This document shows, piece after piece, positions 33,909-46,030 of a DNA stretch of 64,000 nucleotides. The stretch is from the NCBI GenBank assembly GCA_033439265.1, contig JAVTVX010000034.1:9269001-9333000 (forward strand), read 5' to 3'. Each line of letters starts with the position of its first letter. Within the stretch, counting starts at the first letter, position 1. Origin of the DNA: Dillenia suffruticosa (Eukaryota > Streptophyta > Magnoliopsida > Dilleniales > Dilleniaceae). The notes under the pieces are model-generated. The model had not been told where the DNA came from. It ran no database searches and saw nothing but the letters and a program-made list of their open reading frames with translations. A program made the translations under genes and the position numbers.

Positions 33909-34720
33909 TTAAGATAGTTCCAAAATCTTATACAATCTATCTCGATGCATCTTTATGCCGATGATATAAGATGCATCAGCTAAATGTTTTATCTCAAAGT
34001 TTTTAGAGAGGAACAGTTTCATCTCATATAGCATCCCTTTATCATTGGTGACAAGTAATATATCATCCACATAAAGGACAAGGAAACAAAATCTACTCCC
34101 ACTGATCTTGAGGTATATATATTGATCCACAATGTTCTCTTCAAAACCGAATAAAGTGACTACATTGTGGAATTTCAAATACCACTGGCTAGAGGCTTGT
34201 TTCAGCCCGTGTATGGATTTCTTGAGTTTGCACACCAAATGCTTACTACCACTAGAGGAGAATCCTTTAGGTTGATACATGTAAACCTTTTCCTCTAGTT
34301 CCCCATTAAGGAAAGCCGTTTTCACATCCATTTGTTACAATTTTAGGTCGAAATATGCAACAAGTGCCAAAATGATGCGGAGAGAAACTTTCTTGGATAC
34401 TAGAGAAAATGTCACCAAGTAGTCGATTCCCTCTATTTGGGTGAACCCTTTAGCAACAAGTCTGGCATTGTATTTCTCGATATTGTCCAATGAGTCTGTC
34501 TTAGTTTTGAAGACTTATTTACATCCGTTGGGTTTTACCATATTTGACAATTCTATAAGATCCCAGACTCTGTTACTTCTCATGGAATCCATCTCATATT
34601 TCATGGCGTTTAGCCATAAGTTCGAGTCCCTAGAACTCATGGCTTATGAAAACGTTTCTAGATCCTCTACAACTCCGACGTTATAGTCAGACTCTTGAAA
34701 GTATACCACATAGTCATTAG
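33909..34720 (-). pseudogene. Copia-3 reverse transcriptase region
   Basis: A 140-residue open segment (33909-34331) includes MDVKTAFLNGELEEKVYM, KSIHGLKQASSQWYLKF and the intact active site LYVDDILLVTND. The upstream part (to about 34720) reads NAMKYEMDSMRSNRVWDL, YNARLVAKGFTQIEGIDY and LRIILALVAYFDLKL. It is broken by three stops: one before AMSS, one at the Trp of the GCKWVFK-type box, and one just before MDVKTAF. Otherwise this is the best-preserved RT in the window. Confidence 0.88.
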
Positions 34721-34814
34721 ATATAGCTGACTTTTTCTCTCGAGTAGATCTCTTTAATGTAGGTTCAACATTCTCCATAGGAGAAGGTTGACCAACTTGA
34801 TCTTGATCAACTAT

Positions 34815-36152
34815 TTATAGAATTTTTTTGCTATCACCCATACTCTGATTTGAGTCTATAGGAACTTGAGAGTTATTTTGGACGACAACCAATTTGGTTC
34901 TTGAACTTGATGGGATACTTGATGGGTTCCTTTCAAGAGTTAACTCTCGAAAGCTTTCCGTTCCGCTGACCAAGTCATTTTGTAGAAATCTAACATTTCT
35001 AGATTCCACAAATCTAGTGTGGTAAGATGGACAGTAAAACCGGTATCCTTTGGACCTTTCGGCATAACTGACAAAATATCCACTTACGGTCCTTGGATCC
35101 AGTTTCTTTTCTCGTGGATTGTAAACCCTTATCTCTGCAGGACAACCCCAAATACGTATATATCTTAAACTAGGTTTCCAACATTTAAATAACTCGAAAG
35201 GAGTCTTGGCAACTGCCTTGTTTATAACCCTGTTTAGGATGCACACATTCGTCTTGAGAGCTTCAGTCCACAAGAATTTAGGTAATTTGGAGTTAGTGAT
35301 CATGCTCCTAACCATGTCAAGTAATGTCATGTTGCTTCTTTCAGTTACACCATTCTGGTCAGGTGAACCAGGTATGGTATATTGGGCAACAATCTCATTT
35401 TCTCGAAGAAACTTTGCAAATGGACTCGGTGCTTATCCATCCTCTGTATACCTTCCATAGTATTCTCCACCTCTATTTGACCTCATGATTTTTATTTGCT
35501 TATCGCATTATTTCTCTACTTCTGTCTTAAAAATTTTTAAGGCATCTAGTGTCTCGTCCTTATGACGAAAGATATAGAGATATATATATTGTGAATAGTC
35601 GTCTATAAATGAGATGAAGTAACTATGACCATACGAGTCTGTATCTGGAGTACAAATGTCCGTATGTATGATCTCTAACAATTCTAAGCTCTTCCTATCA
35701 TCTTTTTGAGTCTTGTTGGTCTGCTTTCCTTTGATACAGTCTACACAATTCTCAAAATTAGTAAAATTTAAAGTATCAATTACCCAATCTTTTACCAATT
35801 TTTCTATTCTTTTTATGAAGATCTGTCCTAATCTTCGGTGCCACAATATGGAAGAATTTTCCTCAATGACACTTCTTTTAACCTCTGTATGTGTTACGTT
35901 CATGCAAGCATTATCTTGTAAAGTAATAGTATATAATCCATCTAATAATGGACCATAACCAACGACATTTGAGCTATAAAATAATGTCATTTTATTACTA
36001 AATTGGAAAGAGTAATTGAATTGTATAAGTTTTGAAATGGAAATTAACTTCCTAGAAAACTTAGGTACATAAAACAATCTCTTCAATTTCAAGACATTTC
36101 TGCTTGCTAATATGAGCTCGCAATCACCAATGGCCTTTACTCGTGAGCCCAT
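34815..36152 (-). pseudogene. Copia-3 integrase region
   Basis: The 214-residue segment 36152-35508 has the end of protease, the pre-integrase HHCC region (ILWHRRLGQIFIKRIEKLVKDW, CVDCIKGKQTN) and the first catalytic Asp (EIIHTDICTPD). The core then crosses stops near 35506 and 35430. The second catalytic Asp is changed: MRSNRGGEYYG where the family has SDRGGEYYG. The segment 35330-34815 carries TLLDMVRSMITNSKLPKFLW and the C-terminal GKTPFELF-like and chromo-like linker (SYAERSKGYRFYCP). The protein cannot be an active integrase. Confidence 0.88.
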
Positions 36153-36254
36153 CTTGTTGCCTGAATAGATGAATTATTCACGATCCACTAGCTTTCTTAG
36201 GTTTTGCAAACCCTGCAATACATTCGTAATGTGGATAGTACAACCAGAGTCAAT

Positions 36255-37121
36255 CTACCATGTGTCATGAGAAATCTCAGTCATGCAAGATTCATAACAA
36301 ACTAATGAGATTTCCATACCTTTGTTCTTAAGCCACCGCTTGTATTTGGCACAATCCTGCTTCATGTGTCCCTTCTTTTTATAGAAAAAACACTTGGACT
36401 CTTTGTTTATGTCTGCCTTTAATTTTGTGCCCTTAGGGTTTAGATTGAATTCGTCCTTCTTCTTTTCTTGTATTACCACATGTGCACTAATAGAACCTTG
36501 TTTCATCTCCATCAATAGCCTTCCTTTCTCCTGTACACACATGGTCATCAATTCATTGATTAACCATTTCTCTTTATGTGTATTGTAGGAGATCTTAAAA
36601 GGACCGTAGGGTTGAGGGAGAGAGTTCAAAATAAAGTACACAAGTAAGGACTCGGACATCTCAACCTCCAGATTCTTTAGTTGAGCCGCAATGTCCTGCA
36701 TCAGCATGATATGCTCGTGCACACTGCGGACAGTAGTGAGCCTCATGAAAGAGAATTGCATAATGAGGGTATTCGCCAAAGATTTTTCCAACGCCGCAAA
36801 TTGCTCATCTATAGCCTTAAAAAGAGCACGGACATTGGTATACTGATTGATCGAGCCACGGATAACAGTCAAAATTTTACTCTTTATGAACATGGTACTT
36901 AGGCGATTAGATCGCTCCCATTTTTCATAAAGAGCCTTTTCATCTATAGAGCTGGTATCGGTCACCGAATGTGGCTCGTCCTTCTGTATAGCATAATCAA
37001 TATCCAAGCAGCCCAAATAAAGAAATACCATTTCCCTGCATTCCTTATAATTCTCTCCGTTCAAATCGAGAAAATCGGATTTCAAATCTATGGTTTTGAA
37101 TACTGTAAAATAAATAAACAT
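36255..37121 (-). pseudogene. Copia-3 gag (open frame, ends at a stop before protease)
   Basis: A 288-residue open frame. The N-terminal part has the copia Gag block DFLDLNGENYKECREMVFLYLG, the middle a UBN2-type helical region (HEHIMLMQDIAAQLKNLEVEMSESLLVYFILNSLP), and the C-terminus a CCHC zinc knuckle (CFFYKKKGHMKQDC). The frame ends at TAG right where the protease begins; the following codons read IDSGCTIHI, so the stop replaces an upstream residue of the protease start. Gag alone could still be translated, but the Gag-Pol polyprotein cannot. Confidence 0.88.
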
Positions 37122-37754
37122 GTTTACTAATTATATGTGAGGCATTTAATATATGTCTACCCATGCAAATATACAAAAATAAATCTATGACATAAAAATT
37201 ACCTGTGGGCTAAATTTCTAATTCTATTAGATTTATTTAATTTTATGATAAGATTTATCAAAAATAGATCATTCCCCAATGCCTGTGGACTAATTGAGAA
37301 ACTATCAATAGTTAGTTTTTTCTTAATGATTTTATCCTTTTCTACTTAGCCCTACAAGACGATTTTTCTAATACATCAGGTAGGTTCCCAACTAGGTGGT
37401 GAATCACATGGAACCGCTTAAGAACCAACCAACTTTAAACTTATTCCCGTCTTTTTGACAGAACCAGTCTAAACATGCACTAAATCAACCGCATTTATAG
37501 TATTATATAGAAAATTGATTTCATATAAGTAGACTACTATTAAAAATAACTATTTTGATATCTTATCTCTCATTTCATTATTTTCATACAACAAAAATTC
37601 TTGTGACTAAACCATAATTAATTTTAAAAATTATATTGATCAAATATTAATTAATTTTGTCATGCTAAGGTGCATAAAAAAAAATGCAATTAAACTATCT
37701 AATGCATTTTGTACCTTTCCTTATGTACAAAATATGGGTTTTGTACCTTGCCAT

Positions 37755-37806
37755 GCTCTGATACCAAATGTTTGCTCTGATACCAAATGTTTGCTTTGAT
37801 ACCAAA
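37755..37806 (-). repeat. Copia-3 primer-binding site in three tandem copies
   Basis: The 19-bp unit GCTCTGATACCAAATGTTT occurs twice exactly (37755-37773, 37774-37792) and then as GCTTTGATACCAAAT before the LTR. On the minus strand each contains TTTGGTATCAGAGC. The LTR-adjacent copy carries a G-to-A change; the two outer copies are perfect. Confidence 0.92.
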
Positions 37807-38346
37807 TGTTAGAATTTTTATATTGCAAATCAAATGCAATAGAAAAAATAATTCGAGAAATAGGATCGAATGTACCTCCGGCTATTCTCGATTCCTACGA
37901 TTTCCAACAATTATAATAGCATCAAGTGATTTTGGAGCGTGTACCGATTCCGACGATCTCTGACAATTGTGATAACACCAAAATAACATGTACAATCCTT
38001 CTAAACTCTCAATTTCTCTGAATAGATGGTGTTGAGACTTGAAATTGGATTTAGGAACCCAATGCTCTAGAAAGGAGATTATATAGGTTCTCAATCATAA
38101 AAAAACTTTTAAAACCCCATAATTGTTACCTTAGCATATTGCTGATCATAATGAAGATTTAGTCAAATATTCATAACCGAAAACAAGATTAATTACATGG
38201 AGGTTTGAATGAGACACTTAAATGTGACCAAATGCATCCCAATTCAAATTCCTTCCATTTTTCATCATATTTAATTTTTTTTGGGTTATGTTTTTTCCAT
38301 TAATTCATTCATGGGATTTGAATTCAAAAAAATTAAATTGCTAACA
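37807..38346 (-). repeat. Copia-3 5' LTR
   Basis: Plus strand TGTTAGAATTT ... TTGCTAACA with perfect 6-bp terminal inverted repeats. A TATA element (CTATATAATC on the minus strand, about 38078-38087) is present. Confidence 0.93.
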
Positions 38347-38429
38347 CCTTCATCAACTGTGGCTTGCGCTTGCCAAGGTAAAGCTCATATGATTCATTCC
38401 GACCACAGCTTTCGTCCTTATCAAAGATG

Positions 38430-38970
38430 TCAAAAGTTATTGCTAACTCCGCGAACCCCTTGATTAACCCTGTGGTAATAATTTGCAAACCCAAGGAAAC
38501 TAAAACCTTCGAAACTATTAGAGGGTCTCGACCAATAAGTGATAACATCGATCTTCTTAGGATCCACAGCAATGCCATCACCACACGCCAAATGCCCTTT
38601 AGACACCACTAGACTCATCCAAGATACACTTGCGGAACTTAACATATAGTTGTTCAGCCCTCAGCCTAGCCAACGCAAGTCGAAGATGCTCCAAGTGCTC
38701 CTCCTCACTCTATGAGTACGGGAAGATGTCATCAATGTAGATAATCACAAACCAATTCAAGAAGTCTTCAAATACTTGTTATTCATCAAATCCATGAAGA
38801 TGGCAGGGGGTGAATCAACCAAACCGCATTACCACAAACTCAGAATGCCCATTCTGGTGGCTAACTTGACTATGTCAGTCTCCCTCATCCGAATTCAATG
38901 CTCGCCCAATTTAAAGTCAATCTTATTGAAAATACAATTGCCACTCGGCTGTACTAATTTTTCTGGAAAT
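38430..38970 (-). pseudogene. Ty3/gypsy reverse transcriptase fragment
   Basis: Minus-strand translation in shifting frames gives FNKIDFKLG, IRMRETDIVKLATRMG, VDSPPAIFMDLMN, a YIDDI box, SEEEHLEHLRLALARLRAEQLYVKFRKC and GHLACGDGIAVDPKKIDVITYWSRPSNSFEGFSFLGFANYYHRV. These are the consecutive RT and RT/RNase H connection blocks of plant gypsy elements. Several stops and frameshifts are present and no LTR is nearby. The Copia-3 insertion lies about 80 bp away, so it may have landed in or beside an old gypsy copy. Confidence 0.85.
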
Positions 38971-39434
38971 TTCTCATCGTCTCGAGAGAAAACAACACTT
39001 TTGCCCTTTCAAGCCAAAATGTCATCTTCACAGACTAATTATGATTGACTCGCAAGCTAAGTAATTAATTTAAGATTCAATCGTGCTGACATAGCAATAA
39101 GTGTGGACTAATGTTTCAAAGGAGAAAAGAACTGTAGGCACAAAATGACTTTTTGGTAATTTGGCACTTGAGGAGTGACAATTTAGTAACTCTACTTTAC
39201 TTTTAAATTTAATAGACAAATATGTTAGATATATATATATTTTTTCAAATTGACTTGGGAATTGAGAGGGGACAACACTCTAATTACAATCCTAATAAAA
39301 CTAGAAGTTTTGAACTGTTTGAACAAGTATTGAAGCCGAATATTTTAGTCGTGAAAACAATGGCTCTGATTTAAAGTTCTATAGAAAATTTTAAAATATA
39401 CAATATTTTTAACAAACAAATCATGACCTAAAAT

Positions 39435-39615
39435 AAATCAATATTTAATTGATCTGATGATTAGATATATTGATTTTTATTAAATAAAATCTCGTATTTA
39501 AATATTGTGTATAGAAAAAATAGATATCAGGAAAGTTTGGATCATATCTAATTCGACTTAATCAAAATTTAATCAGAGTTAACGTAATTGTTGGACCTAT
39601 GATTTATATATATAA
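39435..39615 (+). repeat. Diverged SINE-A copy
   Basis: CAATATTTAATTGATCTG, CTCGTATTTAAATATT, AAAAAATAGATATCAGG and TTTAATCAGAGTTAACG match 602-772 (opposite strand) and 25360-25437 in order. Boundaries are approximate and no target duplication was recognised. Confidence 0.45.
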
Positions 39616-39619
39616 AAAA

Positions 39620-41094
39620 GGGTCTGGGCAATTCCATAATAAGAAAATACACAAGTCATGGTCAAAGCGTACCAATGCCCCTCAGCGATCAACGGTATTG
39701 AATCAAAAGACTTTTATTTATTTATTTATGGCGAAAACCTAAACATTTCTTTAAACTTTTGAAATATTTACAAATATCCCTTTAAAGTTAAATCGCAGAA
39801 AGCGCCCCTAAAACTTTTAAAGCTTAACCGCTTCACTTGTTTTTGTTTTTCCAAATTGCCCTTGATGAGAGAGAAAAGAGAGGAGAAAAAATTTACCCTT
39901 TTCATTTCAGTAATTATAAATTATTTTATTTTAGTTTGAGTATAACATTTGTTCTCCAAATAAAAAATTTTGTATATAAAAACGTATTATTTTCATCTAA
40001 AATTCCTAAGGAAATATTTTAAAATTTTAATTGATTAAATTATTTTCACTAGGAAAATTAATAATTTGAAATTGTAACTTTTTCTTATTTATTGATTATT
40101 TTAATCATTAATTTTCCTAATTAAAATAATTTTAAATTCAAAATATTTTCTTAAGAATTTTAATTTAGACAATAACAATGAATCATTTATCCCACTAAGT
40201 GGAGTCATTAAACTGGATATTTATACGTCATTATCCTTTATTTTGTATCATATCTTCATGTATATTTAGATAATTTATATCATATTTTATTTTCATTATC
40301 CAAATCTTTTTAAATTTCTCTCTCCGTCGATCAATATGAAATAAAAGGAAGAATTAATCCGCACTCGGATTTGAATATCCTAGAATTGGATATTGTTTTT
40401 CTACCTTATTTATTGCCCATTAAGATACAAATCATGCTCTCCTGGAAGATGCTACACCTACCTGGTATATGTTGCATTTCTTTTTCAGCTTGTACAGCTT
40501 TCGATCAGATTTTTATCTTCTGTACAGAAAAGAACTGAAGGAAAACAAACAGACTAGAAATGCTTGAATTTCGTAGTTGTACAATTAGACTAAATCACAT
40601 CATTATGGAGATTACAAAAAATAGCTTGACTAATAGAGTAGAAGAGACCAAAGAAGGGTATTGTCTCCGATATTTATTCCATTAGTTAAGTGCAGGTTTG
40701 GCTTTGTTATATTTTTGGAACATACCCACTCTTTAAATTGCACCTGCGGTCGTTTTGATGTCAGCCATCAATTGGTTGGAGCTTTCCTCCAGATGGTTCA
40801 AAAATTGTAAAGTTAGTCATACATAGTAATACTTAGTTTAGAACAATTAAAATTTTCTCTGTATTACAATTAAATCGATCTTTTCATGTATGAAGTACAC
40901 TCTCAAAATCTACAGTCTGCGAGGAGCAGCTATAAAGAAAAAGGTATCATTGTTTCTCCTAAAATTTGACTATCAAATTAAGATGCAATTGGGACATGCC
41001 TAAATTACCACATCAGTTTAAGCGCACAGCTTCGAACATACACGAAAAAAATGAACATGAAAAGGACAAAAAGAAGAAGAAGAAGAATAAGCAG
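39620..41094. other. Intergenic sequence 3' of the SAUR gene
   Basis: AT-rich; nothing recognised. The last part (about 40950-41094) is probably the SAUR 3' untranslated region. Confidence 0.35.
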
Positions 41095-41415
41095 CTAGTT
41101 TGATGATCTAATTAGCAACTTTCTCTTAGCTCTAGTCATCATCCATTCTTCAAAATCCTTTGCATCATAAGGAATCCGCAGAATCCCCTGGTTGTGAAAA
41201 CCATATTCTTCTGCAGACTTACATAAAAACTGCAAGAAATCTGCATGACACAGCTCTTTTGTATGCACCATAAAGTACTTAATGTCATTGTTCATTCCCA
41301 CACAAATTGGAACATAACCTCTTCGTGTCAAATGAGTCATCTCAGCTTTTTCCCATTGCTTAAATCCGCAAGATGCACCAACGATTTTGCTCAACTTGCT
41401 AGCTCTCAGTCCCAT
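41095..41415 (-). CDS. SAUR-family small auxin-up RNA protein
   Basis: An intact 106-residue intronless frame, typical of SAUR genes. The SAUR domain occupies about residues 30-88: RRGYVPICVGMNNDIKYFMV (33-50), then CHADFLQFLCKSAEEYGFHNQGILRIPYDAKDFEEW. SAURs are short-lived auxin-induced proteins; many inhibit PP2C-D phosphatases and so activate plasma-membrane proton pumps and cell expansion (family knowledge). The basic tail TRAKRKLLIRSSN and the N-terminal MGLRASKLSK fit the group with an N-terminal basic extension. A TATA stretch lies about 100 bases upstream. No second SAUR of a tandem cluster is visible in the window. Confidence 0.93.
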   Translation of the reverse strand: MGLRASKLSKIVGASCGFKQWEKAEMTHLTRRGYVPICVGMNNDIKYFMVHTKELCHADFLQFLCKSAEEYGFHNQGILRIPYDAKDFEEWMMTRAKRKLLIRSSN

Positions 41416-41514
41416 TTTTTTCTCCTAATGTTGCAAATAGTATGGAAGTCTCTTGCTACCTGAGTCTTCTGAGCGTGTTGTAGTGTGGGATATGGAAATA
41501 CTGAAAGAAGAACA

Positions 41515-41536
41515 AATATATATATGTATGTATAAA
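41515..41536 (-). promoter_or_regulatory. Putative TATA region of the SAUR gene
   Basis: On the minus strand, CTTTTATACATACATATATA lies 100-120 bases 5' of the SAUR start. Confidence 0.45.
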
Positions 41537-41539
41537 AGA

Positions 41540-43470
41540 TCCAATTAGATAGGTTTTCAAGGGAGTTGAGCTGCATGCCGTGCTAACAAATTGCTGTTCT
41601 TACATGGGTTTTTTTAATCCTCAAATGGGAGAACAAGTTTTCGTACTCATTAGGATACTTTGCTAGCTAGCTGCAGTGACTCTCTCTTCGGGGTCAATAT
41701 GGCCTTGAATGATGAAACATTATATTTCTAGAAAAGTCGCACATATTTGTACATTGTTTAGCTAGTTTAGTTTCCTTAAAGGAAACTAACTTCATATAGC
41801 TGTGGTTTACTGTTGTTGGACTTATTTGAAAGCTCTTTTGGCTCACTGTTCTTGTAGAACAATGCATAATTTGACCTTTTGATCTGTTGGAATAACACTT
41901 TCCAAATACTGAAATAAATAGAGAAATGATAGATACTTAATCTTCTCGTTATAAAAGTTGTTTAAGCCTATCAGTCTGGAGTGTGGCTAATTTTCGCCCA
42001 AGCAATTTGGTGGGGGGAAAAAAACTGATTTTGAAATGGAGAACAATGGAGATTTTTTTGGGGGGGGGGGGATGCTTTTTACTACAGGAGAAAAGGGACT
42101 GCATAATAATATTATTATGAGTGGAAATGGCATACTAATGGGTAGATGTTTAATAATATTACTCAATTTTAAATCAATTAAAAACTTTTCGTTTAAATAA
42201 AAAAAAATAGTTGAGGTAGGCCAGCCACTTGAATAAGAGATTTGTAATTTAGGATTTCTTTTTTGCTAATAAATAATATTTTTCGATCTAAAATAAGTAT
42301 TTGTGGGGATTGATGTTATTATAGTACACACATGGAAGTTATTATTTTTTGAAAATATGTTAAAACTAAAATTCATAGCTCAAATGAAAATCCCACGTCA
42401 AAAACAAGGCCTTCCTAGTCAAGAGTAAAAGTATAGTATTTTATGATTTTTAGTGACAATTGTTTATATCAGAGCCGAAAATTCCAGCTGTTTAGAATCC
42501 TTTGTCAAATTAAATAAAAATGACAAATAGAAAGGAAAGAATTGCAACCAAGGTGTGATTATATCATCTAGCTTGTCAAAGTCTGTTTGGACTTCTCTTC
42601 ACTCATAGGCCATAACTCGATGCTCCAAGTTTGGACGAGGGAGCAACATGTTAACTTGGAATTGGACTAAGAAAGTATATACCCTGATTTTGTAATTTTT
42701 TTTTCATTTTTGATTAAGAAGGGGGAATGGTGGATCATTGCAATACCCTTTCTTAGGTAGCAACATGTCATTTTATTCAACTTTTTATTTTTTATTTTTT
42801 TTTATTTTTTATTTTTCATTCATTTTTTTTTTATTTGGGCTACTGCTGTGGGCCACATGGCCCATGTGTCATGTGCTAACACGGGCACGCGGAGTGAGTG
42901 GGGACGCCCTTGCATAGGCAGCTGCCTCAGTTTCCAAGTACGAGGGTGCGGTCTGAAGGTGTCATCTGTTGCTTGATGCCCGGACCTTGTAGGGCCCAAA
43001 TTAACTTTTGATTGGCCCAATTTGACCTTGTCTGAACCATATTGATCCAATAGGCCAATTTGGCCTAACTTGACTTTTGGACACGGATCAACACGACTGA
43101 CTTGGTTTGACCCGTTTGACTCAATTTCTTTTGTTGCGACCCTTACCCCTATTCAGCCGGTAAAGGCCCATTAGGGCGAAAACTCAAGTTTTGTCCCTTT
43201 AATAAGTTTATGTTCACCTTGTGAGACATGTGATTGCTATATATATATATATTTCTTATATTAGGATCATTGCTTTGGATACTTTGAATAACAATGAGTG
43301 ATGAAAACCCCAAGGAAAAACTGAGTGTTATTTGGTCCAACTGAACAACAAGAAATATCATTAAAAAGATGTCAATGAGAAAAAAGATTAACGTTTTTTT
43401 ACGAATTATATAATGTCACCAGACAGATAAATAGATTGATGTCTTGAAAGATGGACTCAAATCCATAAAA
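41540..43470. other. Intergenic sequence between SAUR and Copia-4
   Basis: No gene recognised. A G-run of 10 is at 42061-42070 and an A/T homopolymer-rich stretch at 42780-42832. The segment 42840-43150 is GC-richer, with repeated TTGGCCCAATTTGACC and TTGACCCGTTTGACT phrases, and may be part of an unclassified repeat. Confidence 0.35.
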
Positions 43471-43475
43471 CAAAA

Positions 43476-43542
43476 TCTTGGAAATGGGACGGATTCGCCC
43501 ACTAGGGTAGACTCGACCTAGAGATAGTAACATCCCTCAATC

Positions 43543-43599
<57 letters not shown>

Positions 43600-43794
43600 A
43601 AATGGAAAAAAAAAAGTGCCCATATTTTTTGTGACACGTGAATAGGTGAATATAGGATTGATCATTATGAACAAAAAATATTTGGATTGTGAATAATAAA
43701 ACGAATTTGTGATAATACTCAATCGGCGAATGAGGTAAGTGATTTAAATCCGTTTAAAATTCAGAAAATTTTACATGGTTTATTTTAAATTTCA
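43476..43794 (+). repeat. Copia-4 5' LTR, internally shortened, with a (CT)n tract
   Basis: Starts TCTTGG (TGTTGG in the 3' copy) and ends AAATTTCA. It contains a (CT)n run at 43545-43598 where the 3' LTR has only short CT repeats. It lacks roughly 130-180 bp present in the 3' LTR between GTGAATGGGT and ATAGGATTGATCATTAT. Confidence 0.82.
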
Positions 43795-43795
43795 T

Positions 43796-43806
43796 TGGTA
43801 TCATAG
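43796..43806 (+). other. Copia-4 primer-binding site
   Basis: TGGTATCATAG begins two bases after the LTR and differs by one base from the TGGTATCAGAG consensus. Confidence 0.75.
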
Positions 43807-46030
43807 TATATTTGGGTGTTTCCTATCTCTTTTGGGTGTTTAAATATGCAAAATGCCATTTATAATATTTAAGGTTCATTAATGATATCTTCCAATACAG
43901 TTAATGAAATCCTCTCAATTTAACATAGTCATATGCATATTTCATGAGAATTAAATCCGTAAAATTTGGCATGCACCCGATGAGTATATTATAAGATATA
44001 TCAAACCCTAACCAAAATTTTATATACTCATATTTTTTAAAATATCGTATTTCGTGATTTAAAATTTATATGGTTAGATTTCTCTTAGAAGGTAATTTCC
44101 AACGATATAAATAACGCAAAAAAATAGTTAAGAATTGATAAAGATATCATCATTCAAAATTTGGATCAAATTGCGAAAAATTGGAGAAGATGAACAATGC
44201 AGAAAATCCAATCTCACTCTCGTCCAGGGCACGTATAGCCCAAACGCTATGCTAGAGACGTTCGATAAAAAATCCGAGACCACTATTGAATTCAAAAGGG
44301 CAAAAAATGAAGGGTAGTCAAAATTTCAGAGCCATCCACCACTAGAAAGGCGGCGCGTGGCATGCACTTGACCCCAGGCGAGTGGGTACATTCTGGATAG
44401 CTCATTCCGATGGCGCGTGGAGGTATGTGTAGCGGTCGTTTCAACCGGAATTTTTGCCAAAATTTTTTTATTATATTCGGAATTTTTTATAATTTTTAAT
44501 TTATTTTCTGAAGTCAAAAAATAATTTTTATTAATTTTAAACTTAAAATTTGTTTAAAATTATAGAAAAATTATTTTCAGCATTAAAAAAATTGTGAAAT
44601 TTTTGTATGAATTTAGAAAGTTATTTTCTTAATTTTGACTATCTAAGTGGAAATTTATTTTTGCACCAATTATTTATTTGTAATTTTGCTCATTTATTTA
44701 TATTTGAAAATTAGTTTTTATAACATAAAATTATTTTAAATTTAAGTAAATATCTTGAAAATATATATTGTGAAATTTATTATAATATTTGAAAATGGTG
44801 ATATTCGAACGCAATATTGGAGCTTTTCAAGGAAGAGTTGGAGCACCGAGAAGTTCAGAACGTTTGGTTAATTTGAGTCAAATGTTGATTTATAAGATAG
44901 ACCCATCTCATACTTTACCAGATCATTTGGAGATCATGGAATAAAAGAGCTTGGAAATTTTTGAACTAGGCCATTGGTTTGGAGATATTGTTACTAAGAT
45001 TTATATAATAAACTCATTTATTTAAGAACCACATTAATTAAAATATGAAGGGTTAAAAACATGAAAATTAAGATGGACATATAATTATCTCTCGGGATAA
45101 ACTATTCTAACCCATGTGTCATAAAGGAGTTCACTTCTACCGATAGACTTTCAGTAGAAAAAATTAATATACTATCTCACTTGTATATGCTTTTAAGGAT
45201 AAATATTTTTCGTTTTCTTTATTTCCTATGAAAATTAACTGATCATGCACCATGATCATGTTGTATGTAAACTTGTGAGTATGTATGCAAATCTTCTATT
45301 TTAAGTATGAATTGAGAATATTTGCTTATACGGGTGATTTGCACATTTTGAAATAAATACATACTTATATGATCATGAGTATATGTGAAAAGATATATTC
45401 TTATATCACATGACTTAAATACTTTGAATATTTAAGTGAAAGATTTTTTTATTAAAAAAATTTGAGTAATTTTTATCTAAAATCTATTGAATTTTATAAT
45501 TTTAAACTAAATTTGTGATGGTGATACATTAAAACCATAGATGATTATTGAAAATTTAATGAATTTTCGATTCTATAAGTAATATTGACATGTCATGAAT
45601 GTTAATCTTAAAATACAAAATTATATATATATAACATGAACACTAGTATTTGCGTCCATCCTCTTGGAAATCCAAACATAACATCGAAATGCATCATTGC
45701 GGGCTTAAATAGAGATAATAAATTGAATGACGATGATCATGAGATATGATACAATAAATGTAATATATGTTGAAAGATCAAATGTCTCGGAAGCTGTTAA
45801 GCATGTCATGTAAAACCCTAGTGTGGGCAATGCTGCTCTACAGAGGAGAGAACAAAATGCTTAACAAGCGTGGAAAATGATAGATTTCACTACTTGAGTG
45901 ATCTTGGTAAACTTTGTGATTGATGACAATATAATACCCGAATGTGAGCAATACGCTACTGTCATGACATCTGGGTGTAGTTTAGAGAAATAAGGAGGTA
46001 CTAGTATGACTCATCTTAGACATTTGACTG
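43807..46030. other. Non-coding segment inside Copia-4, possible nested insertion
   Basis: No gag frame can be followed. The GC-richer part at 44205-44450 (GGCGCGTGG twice) and the phrases CCTAGTGTGGGCAATGC (45818) and CCGAATGTGAGCAATACGC (45939) look like a different LTR or leader, perhaps a degraded solo LTR. I could not find its termini or a target duplication. Confidence 0.35.

Larger units (their letters stand above)
32293..38346 (-). mobile_element. Copia-3: complete-ended Ty1/copia retrotransposon (minus), inactive
   Basis: LTRs of 539-540 bp, an exact 5-bp target duplication CCTTC (32288-32292, 38347-38351), a primer-binding site next to the right LTR and a polypurine tract next to the left LTR all agree on minus orientation. 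The coding order read leftward is gag, protease, integrase, RT, RNase H. At least six in-frame stops and an integrase D-to-N change make it non-functional. The LTRs differ at many positions, so the insertion is not young. Confidence 0.95.
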
